Source of the DNA: Clostridium pasteurianum DSM 525 = ATCC 6013 | Lineage (GTDB): Bacteria; Bacillota; Clostridia; Clostridiales; Clostridiaceae | Length of the DNA: 64,000 nt | Assembly: GCF_000807255.1 (NCBI RefSeq) | Contig: NZ_CP009268.1 | Coordinates: 124,001-188,000 of the forward strand | Direction of reading: 5' to 3' | Shown: piece by piece, positions 16,552-25,578 of the stretch | Layout of the letters: each line of letters begins with the position of its first letter | Position numbering within the stretch: the stretch's first letter is position 1 | Translations under genes and position numbers: made by a program | Notes under the pieces: generated by a model | What the model saw: only the letters and a program-made list of their open reading frames with translations | Databases searched by the model: none | Told to the model about the DNA's origin: nothing

Positions 16552-17223
16552 TTATTTTGAATTTGTAGAATCTACAGAAGATTTATATTTTGCAAGCTCA
16601 TCATCAAGATTTATCTCATTTAATTTTTCAAATTCTTTATCTAAAGAATTATCAGATTGTAAGTCACCAAGGCCTTCGGCAAGAGCCTCTTTTCTTTCAA
16701 TTTTTCTTTCTATATCATCAAGATTGATTTTATTTGAGCCAGTTTCTACATTTGCAAGTACTTCATTAACTTTTTTAGCTGCCTCTGCATTATTAAACCT
16801 TGCAGCAGCTTCATCTCTATAGTTTCTAGTCTTTTGTATTTCTTCTTCTAAATCTCTTAATTTTGTTTTTATAGCATTAGCCTTTTTAGATGCATCAGTA
16901 TAACTTGCTTCTAAACTTTGAATTCTTTTATCAGCATCAAGTTTTCTTTCAAGAGCTTTTTTAGCTAAATCATCATTGCCTGCTTTTATTGCAAGTTTTA
17001 CTTTAGAATCAAAATCTTTTGATTCTAGTTTTGCTTTTTCAATTTTTTTCTCAATTTCATGAACATTACCAAGGATTTGAGCAGAAGAAAGTTTTGCATC
17101 GTTTAAGCTTTTTTCCATGTCCCTTAATTTTTGATCCAGTAATTCGATTGGATTTTCAATGTCATCCAATGCATTATTCACCTTTGATTTAAAAATATTT
17201 GATATTCTCTTTATTACTCCCAT
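16552..17223 (-). CDS. pspA: PspA/IM30 family phage-shock protein
   Basis: A 223-aa ESCRT-III-like protein that coats and stabilises the cytoplasmic membrane under stress. It begins MGVIKRISNIFKSKVNNALDDIENP, the amphipathic membrane-binding helix plus the invariant NALDxxEDP-like motif, followed by long helices rich in Ala, Lys and Glu with heptads to the C-terminus. RBS AGGAGG precedes the ATG. The region expected to hold its promoter is now occupied by the left end of an IS110-family element beginning some tens of bases upstream, which could have altered its regulation. Confidence 0.93.
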   Translation of the reverse strand: MGVIKRISNIFKSKVNNALDDIENPIELLDQKLRDMEKSLNDAKLSSAQILGNVHEIEKKIEKAKLESKDFDSKVKLAIKAGNDDLAKKALERKLDADKRIQSLEASYTDASKKANAIKTKLRDLEEEIQKTRNYRDEAAARFNNAEAAKKVNEVLANVETGSNKINLDDIERKIERKEALAEGLGDLQSDNSLDKEFEKLNEINLDDELAKYKSSVDSTNSK

Positions 17224-17259
17224 TAATAAAATTCCTCCTTGTATAATGTAGTCATAACA

Positions 17260-17633
17260 TTCAATAGAAAACTATCTTGAATTCTAACGAACATTACAAC
17301 TCATTTCTTTTAATTTATTCGAAGATTTTCTACCCGATAGGGTGTACTAATCTCATCTAACTTAGTTTTCTATTTTTCCCAAGTGGGAATCCATACTAGT
17401 AAATATTGATGTATAATATCTCCTGAATAGAAGATAGATGTATTCCTCCTGGGAAGTAACTCTAACGAGTCATTGATACCCGAAAATTAGCGTATCATTC
17501 CATCAGTGAGAGTTCTATGTTTAGCTGGTTGGGTTTCCCTTTGGGAATTACCCGTGTCACAAACAAGGTTATAGAATTACTGATAGAAATGGAATATCTA
17601 TTCTATCTCACAAAGCAAAGGAGATATTATTTT
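17260..17633 (+). ncRNA. Candidate bridge RNA region of the IS110 element
   Basis: Structured non-coding DNA between the left end and the transposase start: a hairpin CCCAAGTGGGA near 17380, a pairable GGGTTTCCC..GGGAATTACCC region near 17527-17551, and ACTCTAACGAGT near 17458-17470. For IS110-group elements the 5' non-coding end is known to encode a bispecific bridge RNA. Boundaries and folding are not determined here. Confidence 0.35.
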
Positions 17634-18930
17634 ATGAGTAAATTTTTTTATAGACCAATAGTTGGAATCGATGTATCAGCAGACTTTTCAGTAGTTGCTA
17701 TACTAGCACCTGACGGTGAAGTTTATAGAAAGCCTTTTAAAATTAAGCACAATAGAAATGGTTTTGATTACCTAGTAGATCAAATAAAAAAAGCGGAAGA
17801 AGAGTTTAACATGAAAACGGCAATTTTCATGGAATCTACTGGTGTATACCATCTTACTCTTTTCCACTTTCTTAGGGATACATTTGAAACATGTATCTTA
17901 AATCCACTCATTACTAATTGTAACAAGAATGGAGACATAAGAAAAGTGAAAAATGATAAAAAAGATGCATTAACCATTGCTAAAATAGGCAAATTTCAAA
18001 ATGTTAAATATACTTCTGCATTTGATATTGAAATTTATACCTTAAAAGCTCTCTGTAGAGATTACTATAAGTTTACTGATAGTAAATCTACTTTTAAGAA
18101 AAAGCTTTCTACCGACTTAAAAATTATTTTTCCTAGCTATAGCTCTGTTTTTTCAAACATTACTTGCAAAACATCAATAGCAATTTTAAAAGAATATTCA
18201 AGTCCTAAAGCTATCTTAAATGCTGATAAAAATGAGTTAATAGATCTTATTCGCAGTCATTCAAGAAAAGGACTAACATATAGTGAAAAAAATCTATAAA
18301 AAGCTAATTGATGCTGCTGAAGAAGCTATTTACATTGGTCTTAAATCGCCTAGCCTGTTTGTAAAAATCATGAACACAATTTCTGTAATAGAAACTTTAG
18401 AAAATCAGCTTAACAATTTATTAAATGAAATTCATTCATTGATGAAAAGCAATAGGATTTCAGAGCAATTTAAGAAAAATGTTCAATTGATTTACTCAAT
18501 ACCAGGTATTGGTGAATTAACTGCCATCACAATAATGAGTGAAATAGGCAATATTAAAGGTTTTGTAAAAGCTAAACATTTAGTTGCTTACTTTGGTATT
18601 GACCCATCTGTCAATCAATCTGGTAAGTTTAACAGTAATAAAAATACTATGTCTAAACGTGGTACCAGAATAGGCAGAAGAGCCTTATATGCTGTGGCAT
18701 TAGCATCCATACGAACCAGTAGAAGCGGTGAACCTATAAACAAAGTTTTACTTACCTACTATAAAGAAAACCTAAATGGTAAAAGCAAAAAGGTTGCTTT
18801 AGTGGCAATAATGCATAAACTTGTTAATTACATATTCTCCGTCCTAAGGAACCAAAAAGAGTATGAAATACGTGATCCTAAAATACATATTAAAATGTAT
18901 CTTAATAATGGTTCTACTACAGCAGCCTAA
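17634..18930 (+). pseudogene. IS110-family transposase, frameshifted
   Basis: N-terminal RuvC-like DEDD domain: GIDVSADFSVVA, MESTGVYH and NDKKDALTIAK supply the acidic residues. The C-terminal transposase_20 domain (SIPGIGELTAITIMSEIGN, YFGIDPSVNQSGK with the likely catalytic Ser, SKRGTRIGRRAL) is encoded in the +1 frame from 18283. The break falls at a run of seven A at 18285-18291; removing one A restores LTYSEKIYKKLIDAAEEA. RBS AAAGGAGA precedes the ATG at 17634, so the upstream ORF extension to 17517 is non-coding. It is inactive unless slippage on the A-run, or a sequencing error, is involved. Confidence 0.88.
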
Positions 18931-19068
18931 CGGCTAAAAACTTAAAGACTAATCATCTTACAATTAATTCCATTGTTCGTGCTTTTTCAATGGATTATTT
19001 GCTATGCAAATTTTTACTCATAAATTATTTTTTTAATTTTTATTGACTTTTACTAGCTGGTCTAAAAA

Positions 19069-19596
19069 TTATTTTCTAAATTTTTTAACTAATTTGTAAA
19101 TTATTATAATTATTATGATAAATAATATTAGCTTAAAGATAAATGAACCTATTGAAGCATTACCATAACTTCCACCATAATGTGATCCTCCACCAAAAGG
19201 TATTGGTATAGGTATTGGTATAAAAGAACGTTTAGTTGAGGTGGAGTTTGAATTATGGCTGTTTTGATTAAACCAGCCATTACTACTGGTATTACCCCCT
19301 GAATAATTACTGCTTTTATTAGTAGATGAATTTTTACTAGAGCTACTGGAAGAAGAACTACTAAAATTTCCAGATTTAAAACCCTTGGATGAAGAACTAC
19401 TGTTGTAGCTTTTTGAAGATGAACTACTTTTAGAACTACTTTTAAAGCTACCAGACTTATATCCACCTTTAGGAGCTCCATATACTATGTTATATTTATT
19501 ATTATTAAAGTTTAATAATTCAGGAGATATCAAGTTATAAGATATAAATACTAATGTAAAAAATAAACATAAAATTAGAGGCCTTTTCTTTTTTAT
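19069..19596 (-). CDS. Ser/Gly-rich secreted, C-terminally membrane-anchored protein with a non-standard start
   Basis: From the TTG at 19533 the protein is 154 aa. The same frame stays open upstream to an ATA codon at 19594-19596 that sits 9 bases after AAAGGGGG and begins KKKRPLILCLFFTLVFISYN, a textbook signal peptide. So the real product (175 aa) appears to start at an AUA, or the ATG has mutated. After the signal come about 80 residues of Ser/Lys/Gly repeats, then IPIPIPIPFGGGSHYGGSYG and a C-terminal membrane helix (FIFKLILFIIIIIIIYKLVKKFRK in outline). Function unknown; probably an envelope protein. Confidence 0.6.
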   Translation of the reverse strand: MKKKRPLILCLFFTLVFISYNLISPELLNFNNNKYNIVYGAPKGGYKSGSFKSSSKSSSSSKSYNSSSSSKGFKSGNFSSSSSSSSSKNSSTNKSSNYSGGNTSSNGWFNQNSHNSNSTSTKRSFIPIPIPIPFGGGSHYGGSYGNASIGSFIFKLILFIIIIIIIYKLVKKFRK

Positions 19597-20205
19597 TGGG
19601 AAGCACCCCCTTTACAAATAGAGATTACTTTCATGTAATTATATTATATACTAATTTATGTAGCAAATTAACATGAGTTTATTATAAGGTATTTTATACT
19701 ATATTACAAATTAAATAATATCATATTTCGAGATAATTAAACCTATTATACTTAATTCTTTCACGTAAAACTCACTATATCTTTAATTATCTAAGTATAT
19801 CTTGGCAAAGCATTTATTTTATTCATAATATATAACTTGTAATAAGTTTTTGAATAACTTATAATGGATATGATAAATAATACTTAAAGTTTTTTAGAAT
19901 ATAAAATTAGGATATATTATAAAAATTATTAATTATATAGTGAAACTACATCTAAGCTTAAAATTAATAGATACAAATATAGTATTATCAAGGCTTATAA
20001 ATTTTTTAGTTTGAAACTAGTTTCACTATAGATATGAAACTTGAAATATAAATTTAAATTTTTTAAATAAAGTTATTAAATTATCCATGTTTATCAATAT
20101 TTAATTACCAAATTGGATATCTATGAGTCATCATTAAGGATTAACATATATGCCTTTCTAGATGTACTATAAATTACAAAGGACTAATTTAAGGAGGTGT
20201 TTTAA
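19597..20205. other. Intergenic region with GAAACT/AGTTTC operator-like sites
   Basis: About 600 bases of AT-rich DNA. It contains TATAGTGAAACTA at 19936-19948, its exact inverted copy TAGTTTCACTATA at 20018-20030, an overlapping perfect 14-bp palindrome TGAAACTAGTTTCA at 20012-20025, and a further GAAACT at 20036-20041. All lie 165-270 bases upstream of the DUF1836 gene. Candidate operator for a regulator, possibly DUF1836 itself. No coding frame seen. Confidence 0.5.
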
Positions 20206-20802
20206 TTGACAAGTAAAAATTTTAATATAGAGGATATAAAAAAAATGGCTAAGGATATATCTGAAAGCAGTGTCATACCCTATGAGGATTTACCTAGATA
20301 TGATTTGTTTTTATCTCAAGTGACAGATTATCTTAATGATAAATTTAAAGGAGAAAAATATACTAATAATATAGTTCAGAATTATATAAAAAATGAAGTA
20401 ATATCAAAACCTGAGGATGGAAGAAAAAGAGGATATACTAAAAATCACTTGGCGCAGCTTTTACTGCTAAGTCATATGAGACCTATTTTAACTACAGAAG
20501 AAATCAAAAAAGTATTTAGATTAGCCTTTAATGAAATCAATGACAGGGAAGATGATATTATATCCTGGGAAATGGCATATAAAACTTTTTCAAATATACA
20601 ACAGGAAAATTATGATAGGTTTTTATCTAAAGATTATTTTGATGAAGTAGAGTTTAAAAAGATGTCTGATGAAACTGGTTTAAGTGGAAAAGAAGAGGAA
20701 AGAATGATGGTATTCATTGTAGTTATGAATCTGATAGCAGAAGCAAGTGTTATTAAGAACATAGCCAAAAATATTATTGATGAATATTTTGAGGACAAAT
20801 AA
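20206..20802 (+). CDS. DUF1836 domain-containing protein (predicted HTH regulator)
   Basis: A 198-aa protein. Residues about 18-120 fit DUF1836: IPYEDLPRYDLFLSQVTDYLN, then a helix-turn-helix-like stretch ending RKRGYTKNHLAQLLLLSHMRPILTTEEI. DUF1836 proteins are common in Firmicutes and look like MerR/HTH-type DNA-binding proteins of unknown regulon. TTG start behind AAGGAGGTG. It stands alone, with inverted GAAACT repeats in its upstream region that could be an autoregulatory operator. No effector domain is visible. Confidence 0.8.
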   Translation: MTSKNFNIEDIKKMAKDISESSVIPYEDLPRYDLFLSQVTDYLNDKFKGEKYTNNIVQNYIKNEVISKPEDGRKRGYTKNHLAQLLLLSHMRPILTTEEIKKVFRLAFNEINDREDDIISWEMAYKTFSNIQQENYDRFLSKDYFDEVEFKKMSDETGLSGKEEERMMVFIVVMNLIAEASVIKNIAKNIIDEYFEDK

Positions 20803-20996
20803 AAATATTACAATTCATATTAATATGATGATAAATGTATATATAACTGTATTGATATTGCAATTTTAAATATAATTATATAAAATTATAGATATACAAC
20901 TTAAAATATAAATCTATATTTTCAAAATACAGGCTTTAAAATACATTTATAATTTTACACATTGGATGTTTACAAATTAAAAGAAGATTATTTAAT

Positions 20997-21080
20997 GCAG
21001 GGGTGCCAAAAGGCTGAGAAGAATGATCTAACCCTTAGAACCTGTTAACGGGTAATGCCGTATAGGAAGCATATATAGTG
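20997..21080 (+). promoter_or_regulatory. TPP riboswitch (THI element)
   Basis: Conserved THI-element blocks occur in order: GGGGTGCC, GGCTGAGA, ACCCTTAGAACCTG, then GGTAATGCCGTATAGGAAGC. It is followed by a rho-independent terminator before thiD, so TPP binding should cause premature termination of the thiD-thiM-thiE mRNA. Confidence 0.95.
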
Positions 21081-21091
21081 CATGTATTCAG

Positions 21092-21121
21092 ATGTACTGC
21101 TTTCTAGCAGTACATTTTTTT
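21092..21121 (+). terminator. Expression-platform terminator of the TPP riboswitch
   Basis: Stem ATGTACTGCT/AGCAGTACAT, 4-base loop, seven T, immediately downstream of the THI aptamer. Confidence 0.9.
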
Positions 21122-21155
21122 GTATTTTAAATTACTAAGACAGGAGGTTCAAATT

Positions 21156-21956
21156 TTGAAAAAAGTTTTGACAATAGCAGGTTCAGATAGCTCCGGAGGA
21201 GCAGGTATACAAGCGGATATAAAGACAATGAGTTCTCTTGGAGTATATGGAATGAGTATTATAACAGCAATTACAGCTCAAAATACTATGGGAGTTTTTG
21301 ATGTTTTAGAAGTAAGTAAAGAAATGATAGAAAGTCAAATTAATTGTATTTTTCAGGACATTTCTGTGGATGCTGTAAAAATAGGTATGGTTTCAAATAC
21401 AGAAATTATAAAAGTTATAAAAGAAAAACTGATTCGATATAACGGGGAAAATATAGTTGTAGATCCTGTGATGGTGTCTAAAAGTGGATATTTTCTATTA
21501 AAGCAGGATGCTGTAGAGGAACTAAAAGATTTAATTTCTATTGCAGATATAGTAACGCCTAATATACCTGAAGCAGAAGTATTATCAGGAATAGGAATAA
21601 AAAATGAAGAAGATATGAAAAGAGCAGCTGAAATAATTGCAGAAATTGGAGCAAAAAACATATTAATTAAAGGTGGACATAGATGTAATAATGCCAATGA
21701 TATTTTGTACAATAGAGAAAATTTCTTTGTTTTTGAGGGAGATAGAATAGAGACTAAGAATACTCATGGAACAGGATGTACGTTATCTTCAGCCATAGCT
21801 TCCTATATTGCAAAGGGATATAAAGTGGAAAAAGCTATAGAATTGTCAAAACAGTATATAAACAAAGCAATAAAAAACTCTTTTTCCATAGGACAAGGCG
21901 TAGGCCCTGTAGGACATTTTATTGATTTATACAAAAAAGCTGGTATGGATTATTGA
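21156..21956 (+). CDS. thiD: Hydroxymethylpyrimidine/phosphomethylpyrimidine kinase
   Basis: Ribokinase-fold enzyme phosphorylating HMP to HMP-PP for thiamine synthesis. 266 aa. It starts KKVLTIAGSDSSGGAGIQADIKT, the family signature, with VDPVMVSKSG in the middle and the catalytic anion-hole motif NTHGTGCTLSSAIAS near residue 200. The start is the TTG behind CAGGAGG at 21142-21148; the upstream in-frame ATG at 21120 lies in the riboswitch terminator. The stop codon is overlapped by the end of a dispersed repeat that separates it from thiM. Confidence 0.95.
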   Translation: MKKVLTIAGSDSSGGAGIQADIKTMSSLGVYGMSIITAITAQNTMGVFDVLEVSKEMIESQINCIFQDISVDAVKIGMVSNTEIIKVIKEKLIRYNGENIVVDPVMVSKSGYFLLKQDAVEELKDLISIADIVTPNIPEAEVLSGIGIKNEEDMKRAAEIIAEIGAKNILIKGGHRCNNANDILYNRENFFVFEGDRIETKNTHGTGCTLSSAIASYIAKGYKVEKAIELSKQYINKAIKNSFSIGQGVGPVGHFIDLYKKAGMDY

Positions 21957-22192
21957 AGCAAGTTCTTAATTCAGGTGGGGATTCTTTTACCCCATCTGAA
22001 TTTTAGAACTGCAAATGCATGGTTTACTTGGCGTTGAGCTTCCACTTGAAGAAAAGCAGACAAAACAAAATTTATTTTGTATTTGGCATGAATCGCTGTA
22101 CACAGTGCAAGTAGAGAACTAAAATCTTTTTTTGATTTTGTGTGAGGGCTGTACAGAGTGCGTGGGAGACTTACGCCAAGTTAGTCAGGTTA
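21953..22192 (-). repeat. Dispersed hairpin repeat, copy A (long form)
   Basis: Reverse-oriented relative of the 130-bp repeats at 57898 and 59716. It shares GAAGCAAGTTCTTAATTCAG, the GGTGGGGATTCTTTTACCCC hairpin, and the ends ACTTGGCG...CGCCAAGT. It carries about 110 additional bases inside the second hairpin. It lies between thiD and thiM within the operon and overlaps the thiD stop codon. Confidence 0.8.
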
Positions 22193-22215
22193 AAAAGTAT
22201 GGGGAGATAATTAAG

Positions 22216-23019
22216 ATGAATAATGATATTTCAAATGTTATAATAAAGTTACGAAAAAAGGTTCCATTGGTACAATGTATTACCAATCATGTTACCATCA
22301 ATGATTGTGCTAATATTTTACTTGCATTTGGTGCATCACCAGCTATGTGTGAAGCTTATGATGAGAGTTTTGAATTTGCTAAAATTGTAGATGCACTGTA
22401 TTTAAATTTAGGTACATTGACAAAGGAACAGGAAGCATCAACTATTATGGCTGCAATATCAGCTAAAGTACATAATATACCTGTAGTACTAGATCCTGTT
22501 GCATGTCCTGTAATTGAGAGAAAGGTAGAAGTAATAGATAAAATTACTAAGCTTGGACGAATAGATGTTATAAAAGGTAATTCTGGTGAAATAAAATTTT
22601 TGGCAGGTCTACAAGCTGAGGTTAAGGGTGTAGATTCTATAGGAAATCAAGATGGATTAATAGAGGCATGTACAATATTAGCGAATAAATATAATTGTGT
22701 AGTAGCAGCAACAGGTAAAAAAGATATAGTTTCTGATGGAAAAAGAGTTGTGATAATTGAAAATGGAGTAGAGATGTTAACCAAAGTAACTGGAGCTGGA
22801 TGTATGCTTGGAGCACTTTGTGGAGGAACCATAGGAGTAGAAGAAGATAAGTTTATAGCAACCTGTACAGCTATAGTTTCTATGGGTATTGCCGGAGAAA
22901 AGGCCTATGAAACTGCTAAGCTTCCTGGAAGCTTTCGTGTAAAACTTTTAGATTCCATATATGAAATAGGAGAACAAGAAATATTACAATCTTCTAAGAT
23001 AAGTTTCTTAGAAAGATAA
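22216..23019 (+). CDS. thiM: Hydroxyethylthiazole kinase
   Basis: A 267-aa kinase phosphorylating 4-methyl-5-hydroxyethylthiazole, the salvage route to the thiazole half of thiamine. Motifs: VPLVQCITNHVTINDCANILLAFGASPAM at the N-terminus, VVLDPVACPV, VIKGNSGEI and the catalytic KVTGAGCMLGALCG near the C-terminus. The ATG at 22216 gives the family length and follows GGGGAGA; the frame's upstream extension to 22132 is derived from the repeat. Second gene of the TPP-controlled operon. Confidence 0.95.
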   Translation: MNNDISNVIIKLRKKVPLVQCITNHVTINDCANILLAFGASPAMCEAYDESFEFAKIVDALYLNLGTLTKEQEASTIMAAISAKVHNIPVVLDPVACPVIERKVEVIDKITKLGRIDVIKGNSGEIKFLAGLQAEVKGVDSIGNQDGLIEACTILANKYNCVVAATGKKDIVSDGKRVVIIENGVEMLTKVTGAGCMLGALCGGTIGVEEDKFIATCTAIVSMGIAGEKAYETAKLPGSFRVKLLDSIYEIGEQEILQSSKISFLER

Positions 23020-23046
23020 TTTTGTTATATAGAGGAGGAGTTTTAA

Positions 23047-23664
23047 ATGAAAACAGACTATAGTTTGTACTTAGTTACTGATAGAAGATTTTTAAAGGGA
23101 AGGAATATTAAGACCGCAGTGGAAAAAGCTATAGCAGGAGGAGTAACTGTAGTACAGGTAAGGGAGAAAGATGTAACTACTAGGGAGTTTTATAAAGTAG
23201 CATCAGAAGTAAAAGAGATTACTGATAAATATAATATACCTCTTATAATTAATGATAGAATTGATATTGCACAGGCGGTGGATGCAACAGGGGTACATCT
23301 GGGTCAAGATGATATGCCTATTACTTTAGCTAGAAATATACTGGGCAAAGATAAAATAATTGGTATATCTGTAGGAAATGTAAATGAAGCTAAAGAAGCA
23401 GAAGAATGTGGTGCTGACTATGTAGGTATAGGAGCAATTTTCTTTACTGGAAGTAAAAAAGATATAGATACACCTATAGGAATTTCAGGTCTTAGTGAAA
23501 TTGTTAAGAATATAAATATACCATCAGTAGCTATAGGTGGGGTTAATAAAGATAATCTATCTCAGGTTATAAGTACTGGTACAAATGGCGCTGCTGTAAT
23601 ATCAGCAATACTTGGCAATGACAATATAGAGCAGGCTACCAGAGAATTAAAGATAAAGTTATAG
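23047..23664 (+). CDS. thiE: Thiamine-phosphate synthase
   Basis: A 205-aa TIM-barrel enzyme coupling HMP-PP and thiazole phosphate. Signature segments: [71 protein letters not shown] and [10 protein letters not shown]. Strong RBS GAGGAGGAG. With thiD and thiM it forms a salvage-only cassette: no thiC, thiG or thiH is present here, so the cell can at least rebuild thiamine from scavenged HMP and thiazole. Confidence 0.96.
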   Translation: MKTDYSLYLVTDRRFLKGRNIKTAVEKAIAGGVTVVQVREKDVTTREFYKVASEVKEITDKYNIPLIINDRIDIAQAVDATGVHLGQDDMPITLARNILGKDKIIGISVGNVNEAKEAEECGADYVGIGAIFFTGSKKDIDTPIGISGLSEIVKNINIPSVAIGGVNKDNLSQVISTGTNGAAVISAILGNDNIEQATRELKIKL

Positions 23665-23670
23665 AAAGTC

Positions 23671-24279
23671 TTAATAATGAGGTTTTATTATTTCTTCAGC
23701 TTCTTGTAATATTTTTTTAAATTTTGGAGTTATGCTTATCTCATTAATTGTTTTAGGGGGTAAAGGAGATTTATCATAGTCTTTAAGATTTAATTCATAA
23801 CAGGCTAAGTCTTGCCAATTACCGAATTTAAAAGCTATATTTTTGTAAATTCCTACAAGTTTAAAACCAAAGGATTTATGAAGATACTCGCTTTTTACAT
23901 TTGGCGAAGTTATTTTAGCATATGCATTATAGTAACCTTGTAGTTTTAGTACTTCAAATAGAGCAAAATATAATGATTTACCAATTTTATATTTATGGTA
24001 CTTAGGACTTATATAAATTGAAAGTTCAACTGACCAGTTGAAGGCAGCACGTTCACCAAATTGAGATGCATAGGCATAGCCAACAACTTTATCATTAATT
24101 TCACATATCAGTAAAGGATATTTCTTTTGAATATTTAACATTCTGACATTGAAGTCATTTAAGGTTGGAACTTCATATTCAAAGGTAATAACGGTATTTT
24201 CTACAAAAGGTTTATAAATCTCTAAAATTTTATTAATGTCAGATTTTTTTCCCAATCTGATTTTTCTATTAAGGTTCAT
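23671..24279 (-). CDS. GNAT family N-acetyltransferase (phosphinothricin acetyltransferase-like)
   Basis: A 202-aa acetyl-CoA-dependent transferase. IRLGKKSDINKILEIYKPFVENTVITFEYEVPT and GERAAFNWSVELSIYISPKYHKYKIGKSLY are typical of the Pat/MnaT branch; the latter holds the acetyl-CoA loop (usually GxG, here KIGKS). GFKLVGIYKNIAFKFGNWQDLACYEL is the usual C-terminal block. The start at 24279 is supported by GGAGGAT 6 bases upstream. The substrate (an amino acid, amine or inhibitor) cannot be told. It converges on thiE with a 6-base gap. Confidence 0.85.
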   Translation of the reverse strand: MNLNRKIRLGKKSDINKILEIYKPFVENTVITFEYEVPTLNDFNVRMLNIQKKYPLLICEINDKVVGYAYASQFGERAAFNWSVELSIYISPKYHKYKIGKSLYFALFEVLKLQGYYNAYAKITSPNVKSEYLHKSFGFKLVGIYKNIAFKFGNWQDLACYELNLKDYDKSPLPPKTINEISITPKFKKILQEAEEIIKPHY

Positions 24280-24422
24280 ATTTATATCCTCCATTATAAA
24301 AAGTTAAGTATATAATTATTTATTATAAAGTATGAATTAAATTTTATTATATGTAAAGTATAACATTACTAAATATTAATAATAATGGTATTAAAAAACC
24401 TAGTGATGCTATATAAATAGGG

Positions 24423-24475
24423 TTGAACTTTCTTATAAAATATAGTATAATTATACGTAAATATGAATAATTATA
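24423..24475 (+). promoter_or_regulatory. argF promoter with putative ARG-box region
   Basis: TTGAAC at 24423-24428, 17-base spacer, TATAAT at 24446-24451. Just downstream are overlapping AT-rich dyads (AATTATACGT, then ATATGAATAATTATA to 24475) resembling an ArgR/AhrC operator. The promoter call is good; the operator is tentative. Confidence 0.6.
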
Positions 24476-24497
24476 GAACGGGAAAAGGGTGATGTGA

Positions 24498-25493
24498 TTG
24501 GTTAATTTACAAAATAGGAATTTTTTAACTTTAAAGGATTTTTCTGCTGTAGAAATAAATTATTTATTGGATTTAGCAGCGGAATTAAAAGAATCAAAGA
24601 AAAATGGCACGGAAGTAAAAAAGTTGCAGGGCAAAAATATAGCATTAATATTCGAAAAGGATTCTACAAGAACAAGATGTTCTTTTGAGGTAGGAGCCTA
24701 TGATCAAGGTGCTAATGTTACTTATTTAGGTCCAACTGGAACGCCTATAGGAAATAAGGAATCCATAAAAGATACTGCTAGAGTTTTAGGTAGGATGTTT
24801 GATGGTATTGAATATAGGGGATTTGAACAGGAAAAGGTTGAAATATTAGCAGAGCATGCCAAAGTGCCAGTTTGGAATGGTCTCACGGATGAAGATCATC
24901 CAACGCAGGTTTTAGCAGATCTTCTAACTATAAGAGAAAATTTTGATAAACCTTTAAATGAAGTTACTTTAGTATATTGTGGTGATGGAAGAAATAATAC
25001 TGCAAATGCACTTATGATAGGTGCTTGTAAAATGGGTATGGATTTTAGAATTGCTACTCCAAAATCACTTTTTCCAAAATCTGAACTTATAGAAGAATGT
25101 ACAAAGACAGCAGATAAATCAGGGGGAAAGATAACTATTACAGATGATATAGACAAAGCTGTTTTAGGGGCAGATGTATTATATAGTGATATCTGGGTGT
25201 CTATGGGTGAAGATGAAGAAGTTTGGAAAAATAGATTGGAAATATTATATCCTTATCAAGTAAATAAGGAATTATTAAAAAAGACTAATAATGATAATGT
25301 CAAATTCATGCATTGTCTTCCTTCTTTTCATGATTTGAATACTACTGATTCAAAAGCAGTATATGACAAATTCGGAATAGAGCCTTTCGAAGTAACAGAT
25401 GAAGTGTTTGAAAGTGATGCTTCTTTAGTTTTTGAGGAAGCAGAAAATAGAATGCATACAATAAAAGCCGTAATGGTTGCAACTCTAGCTTAA
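24498..25493 (+). CDS. argF: Ornithine carbamoyltransferase
   Basis: A 331-aa enzyme forming citrulline from ornithine and carbamoyl phosphate. Motifs: carbamoyl-phosphate loop [10 protein letters not shown] (from about residue 55), HPTQVLADL (133-141), and HCLP (271-274) binding ornithine. TTG start behind AAAAGGGTGATG. It stands alone without arcA, arcC or other arg genes, so an anabolic role is likelier than the deiminase pathway, although sequence alone does not separate them. Followed by a bidirectional terminator. Confidence 0.95.
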   Translation: MVNLQNRNFLTLKDFSAVEINYLLDLAAELKESKKNGTEVKKLQGKNIALIFEKDSTRTRCSFEVGAYDQGANVTYLGPTGTPIGNKESIKDTARVLGRMFDGIEYRGFEQEKVEILAEHAKVPVWNGLTDEDHPTQVLADLLTIRENFDKPLNEVTLVYCGDGRNNTANALMIGACKMGMDFRIATPKSLFPKSELIEECTKTADKSGGKITITDDIDKAVLGADVLYSDIWVSMGEDEEVWKNRLEILYPYQVNKELLKKTNNDNVKFMHCLPSFHDLNTTDSKAVYDKFGIEPFEVTDEVFESDASLVFEEAENRMHTIKAVMVATLA

Positions 25494-25526
25494 AGTAATC
25501 AATAAGTTAATAATATTATTATAAAG

Positions 25527-25576
25527 AATAAGCTTTCAAGCAGTATATAGATTTAAAACTACTTGAAAGCTTATTT
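25527..25576. terminator. Bidirectional terminator between argF and ribH
   Basis: AATAAGCTTTCAAG...CTTGAAAGCTTATT arms of 14 bases, with flanking A and T runs, between convergent operons. Confidence 0.88.
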
Positions 25577-25578
25577 AT

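Larger units (their letters stand above)
17250..19040 (+). mobile_element. IS110-family insertion sequence (ends approximate)
   Basis: Element centred on a broken DEDD transposase gene (17634-18930), with an unusually long non-coding left segment of about 380 bases and a short right segment of about 110 bases. IS110 elements lack terminal inverted repeats, so exact ends cannot be fixed by eye. They lie between the pspA RBS (about 17240) and the end of the Ser-rich gene (19069). The long left segment is where IS110-group bridge RNA is encoded. Confidence 0.8.

Noticed and set aside
18283-18299. Programmed frameshift in the IS110 transposase
   Set aside because: IS110 transposases are normally made from one frame and no stimulatory structure or RBS-like element is evident; a simple indel is more likely, so the gene is listed as a pseudogene.
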